From NCBI RefSeq assembly GCF_000341225.1, contig NZ_ANAC01000012.1:372001-436000 (forward strand): a stretch of 64,000 bases of DNA. The letters run 5' to 3'. A program made the translations under genes and the position numbers. This document shows, one piece after another, positions 27,314-35,171 of the stretch (positions are counted from its first letter, which is position 1; each line of letters starts with the position of its first letter). The notes beneath the pieces were generated by a model. The model saw nothing but the letters and a program-made list of their open reading frames with translations, did not search any database and was not told the DNA's origin. This DNA comes from Nocardiopsis alba DSM 43377. GTDB taxonomy: Bacteria > Actinomycetota > Actinomycetes > Streptosporangiales > Streptosporangiaceae.

Positions 27314-27952
27314 TCACCGCAGACGATCGGCACGCTCCAACAGATAGCGCCCCTCCTCGATCGCCTCCACATCCCACAACGACCGATCCTGCTCCTCCAA
27401 CGGCACCAGAACACCATCGGCCCCGGTACGAGCCGCGCGCCGCGACCACAACAGCAGCATCATCGCGAGCAGACCGGCGGCCTCGGCCTCCTCGGGCAGA
27501 GCCACCCGCAACATCCGCGCCGACCGGATCGCCTCCGCCACCAGATCCACACGCGAGAGCTCCTCACCCGCCGAAGCGGTGCAACCCTCGTTGAAGACCA
27601 GATAGAGGACCCGCATGACCGCGACCGCGCGAGCGGCACGATCCCGATCCCCCACCGGGAGCGTGAACCGGGCACCGGCCTCGGCCAACCGCCGCTCGGC
27701 CCGCAACAGATCGACCATCCTGCGATAACCGACCCTGATCGACCAACTCCGCGGATCCTCGGGAACCCCATCGACCGTCCAACTCCGGTAGCCCGCCGAA
27801 AGAGCCTCCTGGACCGCGTCCTCGGCCGGATCGAAACGGCCCAGAGCACGCACCAACGCACCCAGCACATGCGGGGCATGGAGACGCAACGACTCCTCGA
27901 CCGCCCCGGGCCCCTCGACACGCTCCCGGGCGTGAGGAGAACGTTCGTTCAC
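27314..27952 (-). pseudogene. Shortened ECF sigma factor (ECF42/DUF6596 type), region 4 missing
   Basis: Open frame of 212 codons. Residues 20-85 match sigma region 2 (VLGALVRALGRFDPAEDAVQEAL and the GYRRMVDLLRAER helix). Directly afterwards comes AGARFTLPVGDRDRAARAVAVM, which in ECF42 proteins lies after region 4; about 70-80 residues containing the -35-binding HTH are absent with the frame kept. The C-terminal domain then runs VLYLVFNEGCTAS to WDVEAIEEGRYLLERADRLR and stops, lacking roughly the last 140 residues of the TPR-like tail. It is either a decayed gene or a reduced protein that can no longer read a -35 element. Confidence 0.7.
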
Positions 27953-28426
27953 GCCGCGAAGTCCGCACCCATGATCCGCGAGGCGATCTCGACCGCGCGC
28001 TCATGGCCCGCGCCTGAGTCCGGGGTGAAGGCGGGGGTGGTGCTCGGGCGCCACCCCCGCCCCATGGCCCCTTTCCGCCCCCGGAGGCCGGAGAGGGGCC
28101 GTCTCCACTCCACGCAATATCGTTTTGTTTGTAACGTTACTCAAGAAACGTTATTAGGTTTCCGCGACGAAACGGAACCCGGAAACCACCGGAATCCTGA
28201 CTACCGATAAGTCAACCTTCTAGGAAGTCAGGCGCTCAGAGGGGTCGACCCGCGCATCCACACCCACACAGGGACCGCCAACGTTATTCAGGGCGCCTCG
28301 ACGACCTCGCGAAACGCGACGGATACAGCCACCGCTGTACAGACCTCGGGGTGGACGAAAAGACCTCGAAGGGCCCTTCCGTCACCCTCGCCGGCGAGGA
28401 CCCGCCCTCACCCCTCACCCCCGCCC
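27953..28426. other. Low-GC intergenic region with AACGTTA repeats
   Basis: A 474-base gap without a convincing gene. Positions about 28115-28160 are strikingly A/T-rich for this genome. The perfect palindrome GTAACGTTAC is at 28131-28140, with further AACGTTA copies at 28147-28153 and 28280-28286. It may be an operator/promoter region or an old insertion boundary. Confidence 0.45.
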
Positions 28427-29281
28427 CTACCGATAGCCGGCCAGACCGTCGGCCAACTCCCCCTCGTCACCGTCATGCCACGCATAGAGAGCCTGCTGAA
28501 GAGCGAAGGTGGCGCGGATCGCCGAGATACGCTCGACCACCCCACCCCCGGACAGGCCACTCAACGCGAGCACCCGCCCCAACAGCCCCTCTCCATAACT
28601 CGCGCCGATAGCCGCCAGATCCTCGGCCGGATCCCCCAGAGCGACCTCGTCCCAATCGACGACACCGCTCAAACGCGGCACACCCCGCACCCACTCCCAC
28701 AGGACGTTCTCAGCCCCCAGATCACCGTGGACCACGGCGGTGGTGAGATAGGGCAGGACGTCGAGCGCGCCGAGCTCACGCTCGGCACGTTCTCGACCGG
28801 TGGGCGACATCAGTGGGAACAGCTCGGCGCGCACCCGCGCGGCGAACTCCCGCCACCGGTCGGCGGACACCTCCGGCAACACGGCGCGCCCGGCGCCCGC
28901 CGCCGCGAGCCCGCTCAGCAGAGCCGCGTACTGCTCGGCCACCGCCTCCAGCACCTCGGGGCGGGTGAGCGTCTCCCCCACCAGCGGAGCTCCGGGGATA
29001 CGGCTCATCACCAGATAGGACGGCTCGCCCGGACTCGTCCCGGACCCGACCAGGAGCACACGGGGAACCCCGAAGTCGAGATCGATCCCGGCCAGGGCAC
29101 GCAGCGCCACCGCCGTGGCGGGCAGCCGATCGGCGGCCGCGGCCGTGCGGGCCAGACGCACCACCCGATCCGAGCCGACCACCACATGGTGGAACTGTCC
29201 CTCCTGCACGACCAGGTCCCTGACACGATCCCCGGGCAGAAGCCGACCCAGCAGATCACGGTGCGTCTCGACGATCCCCAT
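28427..29281 (-). CDS. Aminoglycoside/macrolide-type phosphotransferase (APH fold)
   Basis: A 284-residue kinase-like protein from ATG 29281 (AAAGAGG upstream). The catalytic loop VVHGDLGAENVLWEW puts Asp187 and Asn192 in place, and the metal-binding GVVDWDEVALGDPAEDLAA follows. The order and spacing match macrolide 2'-phosphotransferase/hygromycin-type APH proteins. The substrate is not readable. It marks the left border of the relic-rich stretch. Confidence 0.83.
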   Translation of the reverse strand: MGIVETHRDLLGRLLPGDRVRDLVVQEGQFHHVVVGSDRVVRLARTAAAADRLPATAVALRALAGIDLDFGVPRVLLVGSGTSPGEPSYLVMSRIPGAPLVGETLTRPEVLEAVAEQYAALLSGLAAAGAGRAVLPEVSADRWREFAARVRAELFPLMSPTGRERAERELGALDVLPYLTTAVVHGDLGAENVLWEWVRGVPRLSGVVDWDEVALGDPAEDLAAIGASYGEGLLGRVLALSGLSGGGVVERISAIRATFALQQALYAWHDGDEGELADGLAGYR

Positions 29282-29339
29282 GAGGAGGTACCTCTTTCTC
29301 GAATGTGGCCGGCCCGCCCCCTCTAAGAGCGGGAGCTCA

Positions 29340-29510
29340 GGTCCGACAGCACATCCTGGACCAGATCGGCGCGTAGAAGAGACCGACCATCACGTCGACG
29401 GGCACATCCGAGCGCAACCGCCCCACGGCGAAGGCCGGCGTTTGCGCCCCTCGGCGAAACCGGAGAGCAGCGACTCCCGAGCGAACTCGTGCCCAGGTCC
29501 GTCTGCCGCC
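29340..29510 (-). pseudogene. Possible TetR C-terminal fragment (degenerate)
   Basis: On the minus strand pieces in shifted frames read EFARESLLSGFAEGR and then LRSDVPVDVMVGLFYAPIW, which look like the last helices of a TetR ligand domain. At least one frameshift separates them. The match is by eye and weak. Confidence 0.35.
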
Positions 29511-29839
29511 GCGAGTGAGGCGAGCGGCGGTGTGCCACCGTCGATAGCGCGGTCACTTGGGCTCGGCCCGGCCCCGCAGCACGGCGAGATACGAGATGGT
29601 GTCGCCACCATGTCCGTGATCACCCGGCCCGGGTCGTGGCCGCCGGTGCGCTGTCGTCCTCCGGCCGGCGCTTCACCGAAGGCACCGGTCAGCACGGTCG
29701 CCTCCGCCGGATCGGCCGGCAGCCGAGCCCCGGCATGCGAGACGACACCTCGCCCGTCGGACGTTACGGACAGCCTCGAACGAGACGTTGTCGAGCTCAC
29801 GTGAAACCGCTCCAGGCTGTGGCGCTTTGTCCCCGACAA
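29390..29839 (-). pseudogene. IS1380-family transposase N-terminus, frameshifted relic
   Basis: The minus strand reads RFHVSSTTSRSRLSVTSDGR, then GVVSHAGARLPADPAEATVL and GGHDPGRVITDM, the usual start of IS1380-type transposases. A frameshift follows: a neighbouring frame continues GDTISYLAVLRGRAEPK and then stops. The DDE catalytic part is absent. The flanking copy of the element end at 29768-29905 includes the GGATCATCACAG terminal motif. Confidence 0.72.
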
Positions 29840-29905
29840 ATCGGATCATCACAGCTCAGAGCGTACTTCTGCGTACCGCTATCAAGGTCCGGACCTACTC
29901 GGTGA
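29768..29905 (+). repeat. IS1380-end direct repeat, left copy
   Basis: About 138 bases that match 31213-31352 in the same orientation at roughly three bases in four, including GGACAGCCT at the left and TCGGATCATCACAGC in the middle. The intact esterase gene lies between the copies. Confidence 0.7.
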
Positions 29906-30030
29906 GACTGGTCGAGATCGAGCAGGCCCACGCCTGACCCACGCCGCCGATCCACCCGGCCCTGCCACGCGATCGACAAGGTGTTGAAATCCGGATGGTG
30001 CGAAAGGAGCGGCAGCGCTAGCGTGCGCGT

Positions 30031-31032
30031 ATGAATCTCGAACCTGGAAAGACCGTTCCCGCCGTTCCCGTTCCTCTCGATGCCGAACTTCGGATCGCTT
30101 ATGACGCCTACCTGGCGGAGGAACCGGACCCGGCGCCGATGAGCCTCGAGAAGCTGTCGGTGATCCGCGCGGAGATCGACGCCGAAGTGGCGGCGCTCGA
30201 GGACCTCGGCCATGGCGGGCGCTTCACCGTCTTCCAGCCTTCGGTGCCCGGCCTGGACGGCGCCCCCGAGATCCCGCTGTTGGTGTGCACACCCTCCGGC
30301 GCGCCCGCATCACGGCCGGCGCTCTACTTCATACACGGCGGCGGCTTCTACTGCGGCGATCACCGCACCGAGCTCGACCAGATACTCGAGACGGCCGAGC
30401 GGCTCGGGGCCACGCTGATCTCGGTCGGCTACCGGCTCGCGCCCGAGCACCCCTACCCCGCCCAGATCAACGACGCTCACGCCGGTCTATTGTGGGTCGC
30501 CGACCACGCGGACGAACTCGGCATCGACTCGGAGCGCATCGTCGTCACGGGCTTCAGCGCCGGCGGCACCCTCAGCGCCGCGCTGGCTTTGACCGTGCGC
30601 GACAAGGGCGGCCCCCACCTGCTCGGCCAGCTGCTGATCGCCCCGCTGCTCGACGACCGCAACGACAGCGCCTCGGCCCTGCAGATGGACGACGTCGAAC
30701 TCTTCGACCGCAGCCGCAACAGGTTCGCCTGGAGCTCGCTGCTCGGCGACATCCAGGGCGGACCTGACGTGCCGCAGTACGCTGCGCCCGCCCGCGCCAC
30801 CGACCTGGCCGATCTGCCGCCCACGTTCCTCGACGTCGGCTCCGCCGAATGCCTGCGCGATGAGATCCTCGCCTACGCCGACCGGATCTGGCAGGCCGGT
30901 GGCGAAGCCGAGCTGCACGTGTGGCCCGGCGGAATCCACGGCTTCGACCGGAAAGCCCCCGAGGCGCGGATCAGCAAGGCCGCTGTCGCTGCACGCCACA
31001 ACTGGCTGGAGCACCTTTTCGCCACCCACTGA
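30031..31032 (+). CDS. HSL-family alpha/beta hydrolase (esterase/lipase)
   Basis: A 333-residue hormone-sensitive-lipase-type esterase. The oxyanion motif FIHGGGFYCGDH, the nucleophile GFSAGG and the histidine region LHVWPGGIHGFD are intact, with an aspartate in VGSAECLRDEI. Codon use is less extreme than in neighbours outside the island (more T- and A-ending codons). It sits between two direct copies of an IS1380 end, so it looks like captured cargo. It is the same family as the broken gene at 18899-19178. Confidence 0.87.
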   Translation: MNLEPGKTVPAVPVPLDAELRIAYDAYLAEEPDPAPMSLEKLSVIRAEIDAEVAALEDLGHGGRFTVFQPSVPGLDGAPEIPLLVCTPSGAPASRPALYFIHGGGFYCGDHRTELDQILETAERLGATLISVGYRLAPEHPYPAQINDAHAGLLWVADHADELGIDSERIVVTGFSAGGTLSAALALTVRDKGGPHLLGQLLIAPLLDDRNDSASALQMDDVELFDRSRNRFAWSSLLGDIQGGPDVPQYAAPARATDLADLPPTFLDVGSAECLRDEILAYADRIWQAGGEAELHVWPGGIHGFDRKAPEARISKAAVAARHNWLEHLFATH

Positions 31033-31089
31033 CGGTCTCCTCCGGCGGTAGCCGGTCCCGGGATGGACAACGTGCCGGCCAGGCGTCTC

Positions 31090-31140
31090 TAGCAACGAGG
31101 TCGAGGAACCTCGCGACGGAACTCAGGCGGATAGCCGCGT
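31090..31140 (-). pseudogene. IS3-type transposase OrfA fragment
   Basis: The minus strand encodes RGYPPEFRREV, the start of IS3-family OrfA proteins, and then shifts frame and stops within ten codons. Only this start remains. Confidence 0.5.
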
Positions 31141-31212
31141 GACACGGAGCCCTCCAAGGTTGTGGACCGACGAGTGTCCGGCGTCCCGGCTCCGTCGAAC
31201 CCCGAGGGCATT

Positions 31213-31352
31213 GGACAGCCTCCAACGAGACGTCGTGGAGGTCACGTGGCAAGTGCTCCCAGCTGTGATGCCTTGATCTTCGGCAAGTCGGATCATCACA
31301 GCCCAGGGAGCACTTCTGCGTTCCGACATCGAGATCCGGACCTGCCCGGTGA
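31213..31352 (+). repeat. IS1380-end direct repeat, right copy
   Basis: Second copy of the IS1380 end, including the terminal motif CGGATCATCACAGCC (about 31292-31306) and, on the minus strand, the transposase start HVTSTTSRWRLSNA before divergence. Confidence 0.7.
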
Positions 31353-31413
31353 ACGCGTCAGGCCGGTAGTTCCACGGAAGGCACCCGTAGCCGCGGACGA
31401 CATGCTGTGAGGC

Positions 31414-31990
31414 ATGCGAAACGTGAACATCTGGAGTGAAGAGTTCGGCGCCCAGACGGACACACCGATCCTGTTGATCATGGGCTCGATGTCGCAGGGC
31501 ATCCTGTGGCCGGACGAGTTCGTCGGCCGCCTGGCCGCCGGAGGCCGCCGGGTGATCCGGTACGACCACCGTGACACCGGCAGGTCGGACACCGTCGACT
31601 TCGCGACCGATCCGTACACCTGAGCCGACCTCAAGAACGACGTCTACCGCGTACGGGCGGCCCACGGCCTGGACAGCGCCCACCTGGTGGGCCACTCGGC
31701 GGGCGGGCTGCTCAGCCGGCTCATCGCCGTGGAGGCCCCGGAGCGGGTGCGCTCGCTGACCGTCATCACCTCCTCGCCGCTCGGTCGCGGCGAGGGCCGG
31801 GGCTCCTGTGGGCCCTGACGGTCCGGCCGCAACCCAGAGGCAGCCTGCCGGAGCGGGAGTTCGTGGAATCCTTGCGCGCACTGATGGCCGCCCCGCCCAC
31901 TCAGGACCGCCCCACGCTGATCAACAGCATGATCGCCGAGCAACGCGTGCTGCACGGAACCGGGCCGCCCTTCGACGAGGACGCGGCGCG
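31414..31990 (+). pseudogene. Alpha/beta-fold hydrolase interrupted by TGA and a frameshift
   Basis: The frame opens with MRNVNIWSEEFG, then ILLIMGSMSQGILWPDEF and the RYDHRDTGRSD motif of alpha/beta hydrolases. A TGA at 31621-31623 interrupts it, after which the same frame continues ADLKNDVYRVRAAHGLDSAH and the nucleophile VGHSAGGLLSRL. Near 31806 the frame shifts, and another frame carries FVESLRALMAAPPTQDRPTL to FDEDAARR. Two lesions make it a pseudogene. Confidence 0.72.
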
Positions 31991-32035
31991 CCGACCACAG
32001 GAACACGCCCACAGCCGGGCCCGCGATCGCACCTA

Positions 32036-32260
32036 CCCGGGACAGCGAGCGGGCGATCCGACGGGCGGACAGATGACGATCTTCCCAGTGGTCCTGCTGG
32101 TCGCGCTCCTGCCCGGCGTATTCGGCGGTTCGTGGTGGGGGAGCGCCCTCACCGCCGTCCTCCTGGGCGTGACACCCGCGCTCACCGTGCGCCTGCTCCG
32201 GCAACGCGGCACTGGCCTGCTGGACGCGATGATCTCCCGCGACACCGCGGCCCTGCGTTC
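32036..32260 (+). pseudogene. Membrane-protein fragment (possibly PAP2-like)
   Basis: A short open stretch reads MTIFPVVLLVALLPGVFGG and then SALTAVLLGVTPALTVRLL, two membrane helices followed by a loop TGLLDAMISRD. This resembles an N-terminal or middle piece of a PAP2-type membrane protein, but no catalytic motif is present and it is fused in frame to the hydrolase relic upstream. Confidence 0.35.
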
Positions 32261-32763
32261 AGCCGCGGGGACGAGAAGCCCGCTCACCCGAACACTGGAA
32301 ACTCGCTCCCACAATCGGCCCGGGGACTCCACGAGCTGCGTCGGCGAGCTGCCGGCCACCGTGAAGACTCATGGGCCGGCCCCTCCCCGCCGTCGGCTAT
32401 CGCCGACGTTATCCGCCCCACGACCGACTGCGCTCCACCGAGTCCAGGAGCAGCGCAGCGGGTCGGCGAAGACCCGGTCCCGCCACGCGTGCATCTGGTA
32501 GACACCGAGGTGGACGACCCGCACATGGGCGGCAAGGACGAATGATGAGACAGCACACCTCGAAACGCCTGTTCGCCGTTCCCACTTGGCCGCCGCCTCG
32601 ACCTCGGCCAAGGCCGAGGGCTGTACGCCCCGGCTCCCCCGAGGTGAGGGGTATGCGGGTCGTTTCCTGCACGACGAAGACCACGGACAAGCAGAGCGGC
32701 TGGACGCGGGAGGGCAGCGCATCGCCGCCCCGACGCATCCCGTTGCCACGATCACCTGTGTAA
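32261..32763. other. Unassigned relic DNA
   Basis: Roughly 500 bases with no reading frame that looks coding in either direction. It lies between the membrane-protein fragment and the 57-bp repeat. Confidence 0.4.
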
Positions 32764-32820
32764 TAGGCCCAGTTCTCCCGAAGCCACGGCGAGCCACAAA
32801 GTAACCCATGAGTAGCTTCG
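32764..32820 (-). repeat. 57-bp inverted repeat, left copy
   Basis: The reverse complement of this segment matches 37475-37531 with three mismatches in 57 bases. The inverted pair encloses about 4.65 kb containing the two-component system and DUF418 gene. Confidence 0.8.
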
Positions 32821-33135
32821 GGCTTCACCTGGGCAGATCGAGCGGGTCGTCGCCTCGGGGGTGCGTCGGTTCGAGGAGGCCTTCACCACCAGCGTGATGA
32901 CCCGCCTCTGGGCCCGGGCATCTGCGACCGGCTCCAGAGTCGAGTGCTGGGCACCGAAGGCGTGCTGTTGGCCGTGAAGTCCGACCCCGGACCGTTGGGT
33001 CTGGAAACCCTGCTCACCGAGATCGACAAGCTCAAGACCGTGCAGGCCCCGGGGCTCCCCGATGAGCCGTTCGGAGGTGTGTCGGAACAGAAAGCCGTTG
33101 TGGTCGCCCTCGCCCCCCATCACCGGGTTTTGCGT
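32821..33135 (+). pseudogene. Tn3-family transposase fragment
   Basis: Plus-strand pieces read GQIERVVASGVRRFEEAFTT and, after a frameshift, ICDRLQSRVLGTEGVLLAV then DPGPLGLETLLTEIDKLKTV and LPDEPFGGVSEQKAVV. This is the N-terminal to central region of Tn3-type TnpA proteins. No catalytic part remains. Confidence 0.62.
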
Positions 33136-33165
33136 GCCTGCACCGACCCGGACCGCGTGCGGGTA

Positions 33166-33837
33166 TCAGGGCTCCTCAACGGCGTCGGACCAGGTCACCA
33201 GCCCGTACCGGTAGGCGAACACGGCGGCCTGCACCCGACTCGCCACCCCGAGCTTGGTCAGGATGCGGGCCACGTGCACCTTGGCGGTGCCCGGCGTGAT
33301 TCCCAGCTCATGGCCTATGAGCGCGTTCCCGTGCCCCCGTGCGACCAGGCGCAGCACCTCGCGCTCCCGGTCGGTGAGGTCCTGTGCCCGACGCGGCGGG
33401 GTCCGCGGCGAGGTCCGCGCGAACCGGTTGATCAACCGAGGCGTCACACGCGGGTCGATCACCCCCTCGCCGCGCGCCGCCGCCCGCACCGCCGTCACGT
33501 ACAGCTCCGGTTCGCTCTCCTTCAATAGGAACCCCACCGCCCCCGACTGGAGCGCTCCGAACAGGTACTCGTCCAGATCGAAGGTGGTCAGCATGATCGT
33601 GGGCGGCGCCGGGACCAGCCGGGCCAGTTCCCGGGCCGCCGCCACCCCGTCCATGCCAGGCATGCGGATGTCGGTGAGGACCACGTCCGGCCGCAACCGT
33701 CGTGTCATGGCGACCAGTTCGACCCCATGGGCGGCGGCGCCCACCACGGTCACGTCCGGAGCCGCCCCGAAGAGTAGTCGCAGCCCCTCCCGCGCGGCGG
33801 GTTGGTCGTCGGCGACCAAGAGCCGGATCACGTCCAC
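33166..33837 (-). CDS. NarL/LuxR-type response regulator
   Basis: A 223-residue regulator beginning GTG 33837. The receiver domain has the acidic pair near residues 10-11 (VADDQ), phosphoacceptor Asp56 (VVLTDIRMPGMDG) and a conserved Thr/Lys pair. The LuxR HTH spans about residues 152-210 (LTDREREVLRLVARGHGNALI). It overlaps the end of the upstream kinase gene by ten bases, so the pair is co-translated. The likely target is the divergent DUF418 gene, by analogy with other such pairs. Confidence 0.9.
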   Translation of the reverse strand: MDVIRLLVADDQPAAREGLRLLFGAAPDVTVVGAAAHGVELVAMTRRLRPDVVLTDIRMPGMDGVAAARELARLVPAPPTIMLTTFDLDEYLFGALQSGAVGFLLKESEPELYVTAVRAAARGEGVIDPRVTPRLINRFARTSPRTPPRRAQDLTDREREVLRLVARGHGNALIGHELGITPGTAKVHVARILTKLGVASRVQAAVFAYRYGLVTWSDAVEEP

Positions 33838-35078
33838 GCGTCCCTTCCGTTCCCGGCGGGCGCCACGGGGAGCACGGCCCGCACCCGCCAGCCTCCCCCC
33901 GACCCGAACCCGGCCTCGACTCGGCCGCCCAACTCCTCAGCGCGTTCGCGTATCCCCCGCAGTCCCAGCCCGGTCGCCGCGATCCCCCGACCGGTGGCGG
34001 CCCCGGGCGGAGGGGTACCGTCGTCGACCACGTTCACCAGCAGCCCGGCGGCGCCCTGTCTGGCCAGGCACACGGTCACGCGCCGGGCCGACGAATGCCG
34101 CAGCGCGTTGCCCAGGGCCTCCTGCACGATCCGGTAGACGCCCTCCGCCACCTGCGGGTGGACCTGTTCGTCCAGACCCGGCGGCAGCACCAGGTCCACG
34201 GCCATGCCGATCCCCTCCACCGCCTCCACCAACCGCGGCAGATCCGCCAACCGCACCTCCGGCGGCGGGGGCTCGTCCCAGCGCTCCTCACGCAGGGGCT
34301 CCAGCAGTTCCCGCAACTCGCCCACCGCCCTCCCAGCGGCGTCGGCGATCGCCGACAGTACCCGGTCCGGGTCGGCCTGCGGCCCGCGAAGCGACTCGCG
34401 TCCGCCCACGGCCAACAGTCGGATCGCGCTCAGGTGGTGCCCGGCGATGTCGTGCACGTCCCGAGCGATTCGGGCCCGTTCCCGAGCGCGCTCCCGCTGG
34501 ATTCGGGAGCGTTCGGCGCTGCGCCGCTGCCCCGCCCGCTCGGTGCGCATGCGCAAGAGCAGTCCCACGAGCATCGGCAGGACCCCGGTCAGCGCGATCA
34601 TCACGATCTGCGGCGGGTTCCCCCACAACAGGCCCGGCTGCTCCGCGCTCAGGGTGAACAGGGCCAGGATCCACGACACCGAGAGCGCGCCGACCAGGAC
34701 TGCCGGAGCCCGGTACAGGACCGCTGACCCGGCGGCGAAGGCGGCCAGCGCCTCCGGTAACGGGGCCTCCACCCCCAGGACGACTGCCAGCGCGAGCGCC
34801 GCGGCGGCGGTGGCGGTGGCCACCGCCACCGGGTACCGGCGCCGCCACACCAGCGGCAGGCAGGCGCAGGCCACCAGCACGGGCAGTCCCCACCACGGTG
34901 CCTCTGCGGCGCCCGAGATCCCCGCCCAGACGAGTGGCACCGCCCAGCCCGCGGCGATCAGGGGGTCCCGAGCGGTGTCCGGCAGTCGGAGCCGTCGGCC
35001 GTGCGGCCCCTGGGGCACCAAAGTGCCCAGTGCGCCCGTTCGGGTCCAGGTCGTCTTCATCCCCTCATGGTGGATCAT
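33828..35078 (-). CDS. NarL-type sensor histidine kinase
   Basis: A 416-residue kinase from ATG 35078, chosen because GGAGGG lies six bases upstream (ATG 35060 has a ribosome site touching the codon). About six membrane helices occupy residues 40-165. The HisKA_3 motif RARIARDVHDIAGHHLSAI (His near 208) and the HATPase region with VYRIVQEALGNALRHS and GLGLRGIRERAEELGG follow. It lacks a large extracellular sensor, so it probably senses within the membrane. It is divergent from the DUF418 gene. Confidence 0.9.
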   Translation of the reverse strand: MIHHEGMKTTWTRTGALGTLVPQGPHGRRLRLPDTARDPLIAAGWAVPLVWAGISGAAEAPWWGLPVLVACACLPLVWRRRYPVAVATATAAAALALAVVLGVEAPLPEALAAFAAGSAVLYRAPAVLVGALSVSWILALFTLSAEQPGLLWGNPPQIVMIALTGVLPMLVGLLLRMRTERAGQRRSAERSRIQRERARERARIARDVHDIAGHHLSAIRLLAVGGRESLRGPQADPDRVLSAIADAAGRAVGELRELLEPLREERWDEPPPPEVRLADLPRLVEAVEGIGMAVDLVLPPGLDEQVHPQVAEGVYRIVQEALGNALRHSSARRVTVCLARQGAAGLLVNVVDDGTPPPGAATGRGIAATGLGLRGIRERAEELGGRVEAGFGSGGGWRVRAVLPVAPAGNGRDAWT

Positions 35079-35097
35079 GGAACGCCCTCCGTCGTAT

Positions 35098-35133
35098 GCC
35101 GAACGGTATAAGGGTGCGCCTCTGCCGTTCGGC
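35098..35133. promoter_or_regulatory. Inverted repeat in the kinase/DUF418 divergent promoter
   Basis: GCCGAACGG (35098-35106) and CCGTTCGGC (35125-35133) are perfect inverted repeats 18 bases apart, within the 93-base region between the divergent kinase and DUF418 genes. It is a plausible binding site for the encoded response regulator. Confidence 0.55.
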
Positions 35134-35171
35134 GGACGCGCTCCGGGGCCCGTACCGGCAGGCTGCCGGGC

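Noticed and set aside
28351..28611. Plus-strand small open frame starting in the AACGTTA region
   Set aside because: It runs antisense into the APH gene and has no ribosome site or recognisable composition.
29323..30030. Short open frames taken as possible intact genes
   Set aside because: Their readable parts are pieces of an IS1380 transposase and possibly a TetR tail in different frames, so they are treated as relics.
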